Source: an uncultured Bordetella sp.
Lineage (GTDB): Bacteria; Pseudomonadota; Gammaproteobacteria; Burkholderiales; Burkholderiaceae_B
Assembly (NCBI GenBank): GCA_937881145.1
Contig: CALGFL010000069.1
Span: 1-14,044 of the forward strand
Direction: 5' to 3'
Length of the DNA stretch: 14,044 nucleotides
Shown here: one piece after another, positions 1 to 7,249 of the stretch
How positions within the stretch are numbered: the first letter of the stretch is position 1
Layout of the letters: each line of letters starts with the position of its first letter
Translations under genes and position numbers: made by a program
The notes under the pieces: model-generated
Databases searched by the model: none
What the model was told of the DNA's origin: nothing
Seen by the model: the letters and a program-made list of their open reading frames with translations, nothing else

Positions 1-281
1 GGCTCCATGGTGGTTGCCAGCGCCGCGGCGGCGACTTCCTGGTGCCTCATGTCCTCCGTCTGGCTGGAGGCTTGCAGCAGATGGCCCAGGTCGTGCAGCA
101 GGGCGGCGACGACCAGCGCGGGTTCTTCGCCGGCCTGTTCGGCCAGATGGGCGCATTGCAGCGCGTGCTGGGTCTGAGTGATGGCTTCCGCGCCGTAGAA
201 GGCCGTGCCGTAACCGTCGAAAAGCGCCTTGATCTGTTCCAGCGTGATGGCCTGTTCCTGCATTTCGATGACGTCGTTCAT
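1..281 (-). CDS. PhnZ-like HD-domain phosphonate oxygenase/hydrolase, 5' part only
   Basis: The first 93 codons are visible; the 3' part lies beyond the window edge. The start ATG (279-281, minus) has a GGAG six bases upstream. The protein has the HD superfamily pattern: H39 in QTQHALQCAHLAE, the doublet H63-D64 in LLHDLGHLL, then H67 and H80, which would bind a di-iron centre. From memory, PhnZ uses Y24, E27, H34, H58, D59 and H62; here Y29, E32, H39, H63, D64 and H67 keep exactly the same spacing. PhnZ oxidises (R)-2-amino-1-hydroxyethylphosphonate to glycine and phosphate, and a family of HD proteins associated with phosphonate clusters is known (TIGR03276, from memory). Divergence from an AEP catabolic operon supports this role. 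The PhnY hydroxylase partner is not visible, so the exact substrate is inferred. A different phosphonate-linked phosphohydrolase is the alternative. Confidence 0.85.
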   Translation of the reverse strand, partial: MNDVIEMQEQAITLEQIKALFDGYGTAFYGAEAITQTQHALQCAHLAEQAGEEPALVVAALLHDLGHLLQASSQTEDMRHQEVAAAALATTME

Positions 282-371
282 GATGTGCTCCGATCCGATT
301 GCGCGAAACCCAGTATGCAAGGCCTAAATGACCAGGCCGTGAAAGCACGAAGCACGCGCTGTCATCGAACC

Positions 372-385
372 GACATACCGATGTC
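372..385. promoter_or_regulatory. Perfect 5-bp inverted repeat, candidate operator
   Basis: GACAT-ACCG-ATGTC is a perfect dyad just upstream of the AT-rich putative promoter between two divergent phosphonate genes. A symmetric site here fits a dimeric activator or repressor. No regulator family can be assigned from the site alone. Confidence 0.35.
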
Positions 386-392
386 ATGGAGC

Positions 393-407
393 CTACATAT
401 AACGTAG
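393..407. promoter_or_regulatory. Imperfect dyad CTAC-N7-GTAG, candidate operator or promoter element
   Basis: The 15-base element is centred on position 400; outer arms CTAC and GTAG are perfect complements and one inner pair also matches. It overlaps the most AT-rich stretch of the divergent region, so a bound protein would probably cover a promoter. Confidence 0.3.
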
Positions 408-473
408 ATAAAGTTCCGTCCTGCGATTCATTGCGCGTCGATATATGGCATCGGCGCCGATGGGCGTTTTGCC

Positions 474-478
474 GGAGG
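474..478 (+). promoter_or_regulatory. Strong Shine-Dalgarno GGAGG fixing a GTG start
   Basis: GGAGG lies five bases before the GTG at 484. The longer reading from the ATG at 445 has no ribosome binding site and adds 13 residues before the flavin-binding fold, so the GTG is the better start. Confidence 0.7.
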
Positions 479-483
479 TCTGC

Positions 484-1611
484 GTGGAAAGCAAGTTCGA
501 TGTCGTGGTCGTCGGGGCGGGTATCGTCGGTTTGTCCGCGGCGCTGGCTGCGGCGAACAAGGGCAAGCGCGTCGCCGTGTTCGAGCGCGGTGCCAAGGCC
601 ACCGGCGCGTCCATTCGCAACTTCGGCTTTGTCACGATCACGGGCCAGCAGGCCGGCGCACATTGGGAGCGCGCGATGCGCAGCCGCGACATCTGGCTGC
701 AGGTGGCCGGGCAGGCCGGGATAGACGTGATCCACCGCGGCCTGCTTCTTGCGGCTCGCCGCAGCGAAGCCGTGGACGTGCTGCATGCATTTCACGCCAC
801 GCCCATGGGCCAGGCCTGCCGCATGGTCACCCGCGAAGAGGCGGCGCGCCTGGTACCGTCGTTGCGCGTGGACAGTGTGCGCGAAATTCTCTACAGCCCG
901 CATGAGATCCGCGTCGAGTCCGTCCAGGCGATTCCCAGGATCGCCGCGTGGCTGGCCGAAAAGCACGATGTTTCGTTCCATTGGAATACGGCGGTTCACG
1001 CGATCGACGGTCATCGCGTCCAAACCAGCCGCAGCCTCGTGCACGCCGAGGCCATCGTCGTATGCCCCGGCGACGACCTGTCCACGCTCTTTCCCGAGCG
1101 GATCGGGCAATACGCGCTGCAGATATGCACGCTGCAGATGCTGCGGCTCGCGGCCAACAGCGCGCGGGCACGGCTGGGCGCGGCGGTGATGTCCGACATG
1201 AGCCTGGCGCGCTACGAAGGCTTCGACGCCTTGCCCGAAGCGCGCGTCCTGGCGCGCAAGCTGGACGAACAAGAGCGCGAGAGTCGCGAGGCCGGCATTC
1301 ATTTGATCGTCGTGCAGTCCGCCGACGGTTCGCTCGTCGTGGGCGACAGCCATGTCTACGGTGCAAGCCCCGAGCCGTTCGCGCGCGCCCGCTTCGACGA
1401 GTTGATCCTCGATGAATTCGACCGCGTTTTCGATCTGCCGCGCCGCGAGGTCGTGCAGCGCTGGACCGGCTCCTATGTGTCGGCCAGCGACCGCACCGCC
1501 CTGATCGACAAGCCGGCGGACCACATCCGGCTTGTCATGGTGACGGGCGGCACGGGCGCCTCGACGGGTTTCGCGCTGGGCGAGCAGGCCATCGCCGAGT
1601 TGTATTCGTGA
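484..1611 (+). CDS. FAD-dependent oxidoreductase of phosphonate degradation (TIGR03364-like)
   Basis: A 375-residue DAO-type flavoenzyme, started at GTG 484 because of a GGAGG five bases upstream. The N-terminus shows the Rossmann FAD motif GAGIVG (residues 11-16) with E34 in VAVFERG, placed to bind the FAD ribose, then GASIRNFG (41-48), a signature of this amine-oxidising group. The C-terminus has the FAD-contacting glycine-rich stretch VTGGTGASTGFALGEQA. Relatives in phosphonate clusters (TIGR03364, 'HpnW'; studied as the Pbf-type FAD enzymes, from memory) oxidise AEP or N-methyl-AEP to phosphonoacetaldehyde. The gene is first in the operon and phnX follows directly, so its product probably feeds PhnX. 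That would replace the PhnW transaminase, which is absent here. Family assignment is firm; whether AEP, N-methyl-AEP or both is the substrate cannot be read from the sequence. Confidence 0.9.
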   Translation: MESKFDVVVVGAGIVGLSAALAAANKGKRVAVFERGAKATGASIRNFGFVTITGQQAGAHWERAMRSRDIWLQVAGQAGIDVIHRGLLLAARRSEAVDVLHAFHATPMGQACRMVTREEAARLVPSLRVDSVREILYSPHEIRVESVQAIPRIAAWLAEKHDVSFHWNTAVHAIDGHRVQTSRSLVHAEAIVVCPGDDLSTLFPERIGQYALQICTLQMLRLAANSARARLGAAVMSDMSLARYEGFDALPEARVLARKLDEQERESREAGIHLIVVQSADGSLVVGDSHVYGASPEPFARARFDELILDEFDRVFDLPRREVVQRWTGSYVSASDRTALIDKPADHIRLVMVTGGTGASTGFALGEQAIAELYS

Positions 1612-1628
1612 AATCCGGAAAAGAGAAC

Positions 1629-2447
1629 ATGGAATCAATGAATGTGGAGAAGCTCAAGGCGGTCGTCTTCGACTGGGCGGGAACCGTCGTGGATTTCGGC
1701 TCCTTCGCGCCCATGGGGGTGTTCGTCGAGGCCTTCAGGCAATTCGGCGTCGACGTGACGATCGCGCAGGCTCGCGAGCCGATGGGCCGTCCCAAGTGGG
1801 ACCATATCGACGCCATGCTGAAGAACCCGTGCGTGCGCGAGGCCTGGACTGCGCGGCACGGCAAGGAGCCGGGTCCGGCCGACGTCGATGCGATCTATCG
1901 CGTGTTCGTCCCCATGAACGAGGAGATCGTGCATCGCTATGCGGATCTGGTGCCCGGCGCGCGCGAAACCGCGCAGGCGCTGCGCGCGCGCGGCCTGAAG
2001 ATCGGTTCGACCACGGGCTACACGCGTTCGATCATGGAGCGCGTCCTGCCGCTGGCCAGGGAGCAGGGCTACGAGGCCGACAACCTCGTCTGCGCCGGCG
2101 ATCTGCCCGAGGGCCGGCCGACGCCGATGAATATGTACCAGTGCTTTCTCGACCTGGGCGTGTGGCCGGCCCATGCGGTGGTCAAGGTCGACGACACCGG
2201 CGTGGGTATAGACGAAGGTGTGCGCGCCGGCTGCTGGACGATAGGCGTGGCGCTGAGCGGCAACGAGGCCGGCCTGACCGTGGACGAAGTCCGCCGGGCC
2301 GATCCCGCCGCGCTCCAGACCGTGCGCCGCCGCGCGACCGGGGCGCTCAAGGCGCACGGCGCGCACTACGTGATCGATACGGTGGCGGACCTGATGCCCG
2401 TCATCGACGATATTGAACGCAAATTGGCGCAAGGTCTGCGCCCTTGA
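1629..2447 (+). CDS. phnX: Phosphonoacetaldehyde hydrolase (phosphonatase)
   Basis: A HAD-superfamily enzyme that cleaves phosphonoacetaldehyde to acetaldehyde and phosphate through a lysine Schiff base. In the 272-residue reading the nucleophile is D15 in FDWAGT, the Schiff-base lysine is K56 in [10 protein letters not shown]52 and H59 flank it, STTGYTR is at 127-133, and the acidic metal site is D189 in VKVDDT. All keep the spacing known for the Bacillus cereus enzyme (D12, M49, K53, H56, D186). Three starts are possible: GTG 1608 (overlaps the upstream stop), ATG 1629 and ATG 1638. I chose 1629, 17 bases after the upstream stop with a purine-rich AAGAG before it; ATG 1638 would match the B. 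cereus numbering exactly. Second gene of the phosphonate operon. The key residues are all present, so it should be active. Confidence 0.96.
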   Translation: MESMNVEKLKAVVFDWAGTVVDFGSFAPMGVFVEAFRQFGVDVTIAQAREPMGRPKWDHIDAMLKNPCVREAWTARHGKEPGPADVDAIYRVFVPMNEEIVHRYADLVPGARETAQALRARGLKIGSTTGYTRSIMERVLPLAREQGYEADNLVCAGDLPEGRPTPMNMYQCFLDLGVWPAHAVVKVDDTGVGIDEGVRAGCWTIGVALSGNEAGLTVDEVRRADPAALQTVRRRATGALKAHGAHYVIDTVADLMPVIDDIERKLAQGLRP

Positions 2448-2467
2448 TAACCCTCAAGAGGTACTAC

Positions 2468-3511
2468 ATGAAGAACGATCGCATGCATGGCAAGATCACG
2501 GTGTTGGTCGCTGGTGTCGTCTGCGCGCTCGCGTCCATGGCGGCTGTGCCGGCCTGGGCCGACGCGGGTGTCGTCACGGTCTATTCGGCCGACGGCCTGC
2601 ACGACGGCAAGGGCAGCTGGTACGAAACCCAGTTCGCCGAATTCACCAAAGAGACCGGCATCAAGGTCCAGTACGTCGAAGGCGGCTCGGGCGGCGTCGT
2701 CGAGCGCCTGACCAAGGAAAAATCGAACCCGCAAGCCGACGTCCTGGTGACCCTGCCGCCTTTCATCCAGCGCGCGCAAGCCCAAGGCCTGCTGCAGAAG
2801 TTCCACCCCAAGGCCGCGGCGCATATCGAAGGCGGTTCCGACAGCTACCAGCCGCTGGTCTACAACTACACCAACTTCATCTACAACGCCGCCGCCGTCA
2901 AGCAGGCGCCCAAGTCCTTCGCCGACCTGCTCGATCCGAAGTTCAAGGGCAAGATCCAGTACTCGACCCCCGGCCAGGCCGGCGACGGCACCGCCGTCAT
3001 GCTGCTGGTCAACCATGCGTTCGGCGGCAAGGACGCGGGCTTCGAGTTCATGAAGAAGCTGCAGGACAACAACGTCGGCCCCTCGGCCTCCACCGGCAAG
3101 CTGACCGCCCTGGTCAACAAGTCGGAACTGTTCGTGGCCAACGGCGACCTGCAGATGAACATGGTGCAAATGAAAGACAATCCGAACATCCGCGTGTTCT
3201 GGCCGGCGGGTCCGGACGGCGTGCGCACGGCGCTGTCGCTGCCGTACTACGTCGGCCTGGTGACCGGCGCGCCCGATTCGAACAACGGCAAGAAGCTGAT
3301 CGAGTTCCTGCTGTCCAGGAAAGCCCAATCGACCGTTTCGTCGGTTGCCTACGGCTTGCCGGTGCGCAAGGACGTCACCCCGACCGACGCCAACTACAAG
3401 AGCTTTCACGAAGCCATGCATGGTGTGAAGATCTGGACGCCGGACTGGAACGTCGTGCTCCAGGAACTGCCTGCAGACGTCGCGCGCTGGCGCCAAGTGA
3501 CGGGGAGCTGA
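2468..3511 (+). CDS. phnS: 2-aminoethylphosphonate ABC transporter, periplasmic binding protein
   Basis: A 347-residue extracellular solute-binding protein. Residues 1-31 form a signal peptide: charged start, hydrophobic core around 10-27, and a likely cut after AWA (31). The mature protein has the features of the iron/AEP-type binding proteins: [10 protein letters not shown] near its start, [19 protein letters not shown], and [13 protein letters not shown] in the ligand-cleft region. The length is close to Salmonella PhnS (about 337 residues, from memory). The start ATG 2468 has AAGAGG six to seven bases before it; a TTG at 2444 would add eight residues without a better site. The gene lies 20 bp after phnX and is followed directly by the ATPase and two permeases, matching the phnSTUV order. 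The ligand AEP is inferred from family and context. An Fe(III)-type binding protein is the alternative but fits the neighbours less well. Confidence 0.9.
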   Translation: MKNDRMHGKITVLVAGVVCALASMAAVPAWADAGVVTVYSADGLHDGKGSWYETQFAEFTKETGIKVQYVEGGSGGVVERLTKEKSNPQADVLVTLPPFIQRAQAQGLLQKFHPKAAAHIEGGSDSYQPLVYNYTNFIYNAAAVKQAPKSFADLLDPKFKGKIQYSTPGQAGDGTAVMLLVNHAFGGKDAGFEFMKKLQDNNVGPSASTGKLTALVNKSELFVANGDLQMNMVQMKDNPNIRVFWPAGPDGVRTALSLPYYVGLVTGAPDSNNGKKLIEFLLSRKAQSTVSSVAYGLPVRKDVTPTDANYKSFHEAMHGVKIWTPDWNVVLQELPADVARWRQVTGS

Positions 3512-3512
3512 T

Positions 3513-4703
3513 GTGACGGCCCCCACGCTCGCTACCTTTGCGTCTTCCCGGCAGGGCGTGCCGGCGGGGCCGGCCATCGCGGCGGCCCCGCATCCGGGTG
3601 CGCAAGCGTCGCGCGATACGATCGGCGGCTCGTCCGTGTCGTTCGAGCAGGTGAGCGTGGCTTATCGCGGCAATGTGGTGCTCAAACCGCTCGACCTGAA
3701 GATCGAGGCCGGCGAGTTCCTCGCGCTGATCGGGCCGTCCGGATCGGGCAAGACGACCGCGCTGCGGGCCGTCGCCGGATTCGTGCGGCCGGCCGGCGGC
3801 CGCATACGCATCGGCGAAGTCGACGTCACCGATCTGCCTCCCTACGAGCGCGGCCTGGGCATGGCCGTGCAGAACTATGCCCTGTTTCCGCACATGCGCG
3901 TGGAGCAGAACGTGGCCTTCGGCCTTAAGGCGCAGCGCGTCCCGAAGTCGCTGATCGCCGAGCGCGTGAATCAAGCGTTGCGCATCGTCGGCATGACGCA
4001 ATACGCCACGCGCTATCCGCGCGAGCTGTCCGGCGGCCAGCAGCAGCGCGTGGCGATCGCGCGCGCGCTGGCGGTGCGTCCGCGCGTGCTGCTACTGGAC
4101 GAGCCGCTCTCGGCGCTGGATGCTCAGATCCGCCGCAGCATGGTGGAGGAACTGGCGCGGCTGCACCGCGAACTGCCGCACTTGACCGTGCTGTACGTGA
4201 CGCACGACCAGAGCGAGGCGCTGACGCTGGCCGACAGAATCGCGATCATGCGCGACGGCGAGGTGAGCGCGCACGGACGCACCATGCAGCTTTACCATCG
4301 TCCGCCGAACCGTTTCGCCGCCGAGTTCCTGGGCCGGGCGAACCTGCTGCCGGCGGTGGTCGAGACGCCGGTGGACGCGACCGGTGTCGCCCAGGTGCGG
4401 GTCGGATCGTTCTCGGTCCAGGCCAGCAGCGGCGAGGTCGCGCCGGGCGCGCGGCGCCTGCTTTGCGTGCGCCCGCAGAACATGACGCTGCAGCGCGGCG
4501 GTTCCGATCTCAACACCTTGACTGGCACCTTGCGCTCGGTGCATTGGCAGGGCGAGCTGACGCATCTCGCGCTGGACGTCGAAGACATCCCTGTGCGCGT
4601 GGTGCTGACGCGGGCGATTGCGCTGCCGCAGACGGGCAGCCGCATGGACATCCATTTCTGCGCGGACGATGCGAGCCTGATCCCGGAAGAGGCGCATGCC
4701 TGA
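3513..4703 (+). CDS. phnT: 2-aminoethylphosphonate ABC transporter, ATP-binding protein
   Basis: A 396-residue importer ATPase. Walker A is GPSGSGKT (74-81), the Q-loop glutamine is Q120, the signature is LSGGQQ (172-177), Walker B is VLLLDEP (192-198), the D-loop is SALD (200-203) and the H-loop histidine is H231. A C-terminal regulatory (TOBE-like) domain follows from about residue 270. It energises the import formed by phnU and phnV. The start is GTG 3513, one base after the phnS stop, with GGGGAG upstream, so translation is probably coupled. About 40 residues rich in Ala, Gly, Pro and Ser precede the ATPase fold, making it somewhat longer than Salmonella PhnT (about 369 residues, from memory). 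Its last eight bases overlap phnU. Confidence 0.92.
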   Translation: MTAPTLATFASSRQGVPAGPAIAAAPHPGAQASRDTIGGSSVSFEQVSVAYRGNVVLKPLDLKIEAGEFLALIGPSGSGKTTALRAVAGFVRPAGGRIRIGEVDVTDLPPYERGLGMAVQNYALFPHMRVEQNVAFGLKAQRVPKSLIAERVNQALRIVGMTQYATRYPRELSGGQQQRVAIARALAVRPRVLLLDEPLSALDAQIRRSMVEELARLHRELPHLTVLYVTHDQSEALTLADRIAIMRDGEVSAHGRTMQLYHRPPNRFAAEFLGRANLLPAVVETPVDATGVAQVRVGSFSVQASSGEVAPGARRLLCVRPQNMTLQRGGSDLNTLTGTLRSVHWQGELTHLALDVEDIPVRVVLTRAIALPQTGSRMDIHFCADDASLIPEEAHA

Positions 4704-5553
4704 TATTTTGGCTCTGCGCCTGCCCGCAACGCCCCGCGTTCGAAACGCCGGATGGGTCGTTCTGCCCATTCTGGTCATCGCCGTGCTGTTTTTCTACCCC
4801 CTGGCGCTGATCGTGCGGCAGGCTTTTGCAGGCGACGCGGGTGCGGCGGCGATCCAGCCGTTCCTGGACGTGCTGCATTCGCGCTACTTCGGCCACGCGT
4901 TGCTGAACACGGTCGAGATCGCCACCGCGGCGACCGCCGGATGCCTGGTGCTCGGCCTGGTGCTCGCCTTGATCCTGACCTTCGTGCCCTTTCCGGGATG
5001 CGTCCTGGCGGGGCGGCTGGTCGACACCTTCATCGCTTTGCCCACCTTTCTCGTCACCCTGGCCTTCACCTTCATTTACGGGTCGGCCGGCATTTTGAAC
5101 AGCCTGCTGCAGCAGCATTTCGGCTTTGCTCAGCCGCCCGTGCAGTTTCTGTATTCGGCGTGGGGCGTGATCTTCGCCGAGATCACCGTCTACCTGCCCT
5201 TTGTGCTGCGGCCCTTGCTCGCGAGCCTTTCGCTGATGGATCCGAGCCAGATCGAAGTGGCGAGCACGCTGGGCGCGCGGCCGTGGCGGGTCATGCGCCA
5301 GATCATCCTGCCTGCGGCGTTTCCGGCGCTGATCGCCGGGGGCAGCCTGTGCCTGCTGCTCACGATCAACGAATTCGGCGTCGTGCTGTTCATCGGAGCC
5401 AAGGGCGTGACGACGTTGCCGCTCCTGATCTACAGCAAGGCGATCCAGGAGTCGGACTATCAGGCCGCGTGCATTATCGCCGTGATCAACATCGTGCTTT
5501 CGCTCGGCTTGTTCGGCCTGTACCGCGCCGCCGCGCGCCGTCTGGGAGCCTGA
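4696..5553 (+). CDS. phnU: 2-aminoethylphosphonate ABC transporter, permease 1
   Basis: A 285-residue inner-membrane permease of the binding-protein-dependent type. Hydrophobic segments lie at about 19-43, 70-98, 108-130, 152-176, 208-234 and 258-278. The cytoplasmic EAA loop, which docks on the ATPase, is at about 187-206 (EVASTLGARPWRVMRQIILP). The length equals that of Salmonella PhnU (about 286, from memory). The ATG overlaps the phnT end by eight bases and has GAAGAGG just before it, so the two genes are translationally coupled. It pairs with the next gene to form the heterodimeric channel. Confidence 0.9.
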   Translation: MPDILALRLPATPRVRNAGWVVLPILVIAVLFFYPLALIVRQAFAGDAGAAAIQPFLDVLHSRYFGHALLNTVEIATAATAGCLVLGLVLALILTFVPFPGCVLAGRLVDTFIALPTFLVTLAFTFIYGSAGILNSLLQQHFGFAQPPVQFLYSAWGVIFAEITVYLPFVLRPLLASLSLMDPSQIEVASTLGARPWRVMRQIILPAAFPALIAGGSLCLLLTINEFGVVLFIGAKGVTTLPLLIYSKAIQESDYQAACIIAVINIVLSLGLFGLYRAAARRLGA

Positions 5554-5556
5554 GCC

Positions 5557-6360
5557 ATGCTGATCTGGTCCCGCCCGGGACGCGCCGCCATCTGGGCCGT
5601 CGCCGCCGTCATACTGGGCGTGCTGTTCCTGGCTCCGCTTGCCGTCATCACGATGGCAAGTTTCTCCAGCCAGTGGAACGACGCCTTGCCGACCGGCCCG
5701 ACGCTGGCCCATTACCGCGACGTCTTCACCGGCGACAACGGCAGCGCGATCAAGGCGAGCCTGGCGACGGGGCTGCTGGCCAGCATCGCGGCGCTCGTCA
5801 TGGGCACCTGGGCCGCACTGGCGCTGCGCTTGCAGGGCGAGTCCTGGCAAAAGCGGCTGGGGTGGCTGTTCTTCGTTCCCAGCGCCGTGCCTTCGGTCTC
5901 GGTCGGCCTGGGCCTGCTGGTGGCGTTCAGCCAGCGGCCTTTGCTCCTGAACGGCACGATCGCAATCGTGATGATCGCGCATTTCGTGCTGATATCGGCC
6001 TTCACGTTCGGCAATGTCTCGGCGGGCCTGTCGCGCCTGCCGCCCGATTTCGAGCAGGTGGCCTCCAGCCTGGGCGCCCGCCCCGCCTACCGCCTGCGCC
6101 ACGTGACGCTGCCGATGATCGCGCCGTATCTGCTGGCCGCGTTCGGCCTGAGCTTCGCCATGTCCATGGGCGAGCTCGGCGCGACCGTCATGGTCTACCC
6201 GCCCGGCTGGGTGACTTTGCCGGTCACGATCTTCAGCCTGACGGACCGCGGCGCGGTCTTCTCCGGCGCCGCGCTGACGATCGTGCTGATCGCCGCGACA
6301 CTCTTGCTGCTGCTCGGCCTGGAACGCATTTCGACCAAGACCATGCCTGCCGCGCGGTAG
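5557..6360 (+). CDS. phnV: 2-aminoethylphosphonate ABC transporter, permease 2
   Basis: A 267-residue inner-membrane permease, last gene of the plus-strand operon. Hydrophobic segments lie at about 11-35, 68-90, 102-124, 135-155, 188-212 and 236-254, and the EAA loop is at about 166-185 (EQVASSLGARPAYRLRHVTLP region). The size matches Salmonella PhnV (about 268, from memory). The ATG is three bases after the phnU stop, with GGGAG about ten bases upstream. Two separate permease genes fit the PhnSTUV type rather than systems with one fused permease. It ends 19 bp from the end of the convergent aldolase-family gene. Confidence 0.9.
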   Translation: MLIWSRPGRAAIWAVAAVILGVLFLAPLAVITMASFSSQWNDALPTGPTLAHYRDVFTGDNGSAIKASLATGLLASIAALVMGTWAALALRLQGESWQKRLGWLFFVPSAVPSVSVGLGLLVAFSQRPLLLNGTIAIVMIAHFVLISAFTFGNVSAGLSRLPPDFEQVASSLGARPAYRLRHVTLPMIAPYLLAAFGLSFAMSMGELGATVMVYPPGWVTLPVTIFSLTDRGAVFSGAALTIVLIAATLLLLLGLERISTKTMPAAR

Positions 6361-6379
6361 GGCGGGTGGGCGGCGCGGC
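6349..6379. terminator. Possible hairpin between convergent genes
   Basis: GCCGCGC (6349-6355) and GCGCGGC (6373-6379) are perfect 7-bp complements with a 17-base loop spanning the phnV stop and the end of the convergent gene. There is no T-run on either side, so it is not a standard intrinsic terminator. It may slow or stop transcripts from both sides. Confidence 0.25.
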
Positions 6380-7180
6380 CTACTGGCTGAATTCGGGTTC
6401 GCTGCGCATCAGGCGCCGGCGCACGCTGTCCAGGTGGGCGCGGGCACTGGCCGGATCCTGGGCCATCATCTGCGCGGCGGTCCTGGCCGCAATGTCGGGC
6501 GCAATGGGCTTGATCTTGCGGTTCATGCAAGCGGCCAGGCGCTGCACCTGGGCGGCGCGTTCCAGGAAATACAGATCGTCCCAGGCCCGGGCGATCGATT
6601 CGCCCAGGATCATCACGCCGTGGTTCTTCATGAAGACGATGTCGTCCTGATCGCCCAGCGTGGCCGCGATGCGGTCGCCTTCGGACTCGTCCAGCGCCAG
6701 GCCGTTGTAGTGTTCGTCCACCGCCACGCGACCCCAGAACTTCAGCGCGGTCTGACCGGCCCACAATAGCGGATCGCCCTCGAGCAGGCACAGTGCCGTG
6801 GCGTTGGGCATATGGGTATGGAGCACTGCGCGGGCGCGCGGATGGCGCAGGTGCACGCGCGCATGAATGTAGAAGGCCGTGGCTTCCGGCTTGCCGGCGC
6901 CTTGCACCACGTGGCCGTGCAGATCGCACACCAGCAGGTTGCTGGCCGTGATCTCGTCGAAGGCAAGGCCGTAGGCGTTGACGAGGAAGAACTCGCCGCT
7001 TCCGGGCAGCATGGCCGAGAAATGGTTGCAGATGCCTTCGCCCATGCCCAGGCGCGCGGCCATGCGAAAGCTCGCGGCCAGGTCGAGCCGGGCTTCGCGC
7101 ACGGCCGGCGCGTCCAATGCCGCCAGCCTGTCGGCGGCCGTTTCGTCCAGGACGCGTCCTGTGTTCATCGTGTGGGCCAT
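6380..7180 (-). CDS. Class II aldolase/adducin-family protein
   Basis: A 266-residue protein of the aldolase II/adducin fold, which includes zinc-dependent sugar-phosphate aldolases, epimerases and decarboxylases. The metal-binding histidines are visible: H121 and H123 in VLHTHMP and H187 in MKNHGV, with E99 in GKPEATAF near the usual acidic residue. EGICNHFSAMLPG (48-60) is the family's N-terminal substrate loop. The start has GAGAGGA about seven bases upstream. It lies 62 bp after fetB on the same strand and converges with phnV. The substrate is not recognisable. A link with phosphonate metabolism is possible, but opposite orientation and the fetB side argue for an independent unit or a fetAB read-through gene. 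Confidence 0.88.
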   Translation of the reverse strand: MAHTMNTGRVLDETAADRLAALDAPAVREARLDLAASFRMAARLGMGEGICNHFSAMLPGSGEFFLVNAYGLAFDEITASNLLVCDLHGHVVQGAGKPEATAFYIHARVHLRHPRARAVLHTHMPNATALCLLEGDPLLWAGQTALKFWGRVAVDEHYNGLALDESEGDRIAATLGDQDDIVFMKNHGVMILGESIARAWDDLYFLERAAQVQRLAACMNRKIKPIAPDIAARTAAQMMAQDPASARAHLDSVRRRLMRSEPEFSQ

Positions 7181-7217
7181 GATTCGTCCTCTCGTTGCGC
7201 GGCGCGGTGCCGATGCG

Positions 7218-7249
7218 CACTAGTGTAGTAGCCGCCGCTGCGCTAGCGC
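7218..7249. promoter_or_regulatory. Two short palindromes between fetB and the aldolase-family gene
   Basis: CACTAGTG (7218-7225) and GCGCTAGCGC (7240-7249, overlapping the fetB stop) are perfect palindromes in the 62-bp gap. They could be a control site for the aldolase-family gene or part of a weak terminator after fetB. No clear -10/-35 pair was found. Confidence 0.22.

Larger units (their letters stand above)
282..473. promoter_or_regulatory. Divergent intergenic control region of the phosphonate locus
   Basis: About 200 bp separate the minus-strand HD gene from the plus-strand FAD oxidoreductase gene and must hold both promoters. Three short dyads are visible: GGCCT/AGGCC (321-325 and 334-338), GACAT/ATGTC (372-376 and 381-385, four-base spacer), and an imperfect 15-base dyad CTACATATAACGTAG (393-407). 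The last lies in the most AT-rich part (393-414), a likely place for a -10 region; TATAAC at 398-403 is a weak candidate without a convincing -35. The dyads could bind a regulator that is not encoded in this window. Their function is inferred from position and symmetry only. Confidence 0.5.

Noticed and set aside
42..407. 121-codon plus-strand frame at the left edge
   Set aside because: It is the reverse of the HD-domain gene, which has a good ribosome binding site and HD motifs.
2366..3577. 403-codon minus-strand frame opposite phnS
   Set aside because: No domain and a shadow-like composition; phnS on the other strand has a signal peptide and family motifs.
4510..6102. Long minus-strand open frame (530 codons) opposite phnU and phnV
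   Set aside because: Its translation is dominated by Arg, Gln, His and Asp with no domain, and it mirrors genes with clear permease motifs; a shadow of GC-rich coding.
4752..6650. 632-codon plus-strand open frame across phnU, phnV and beyond
   Set aside because: Arg/Ala/Pro-rich translation with no recognisable motif, out of frame with two clear permeases; a shadow frame.
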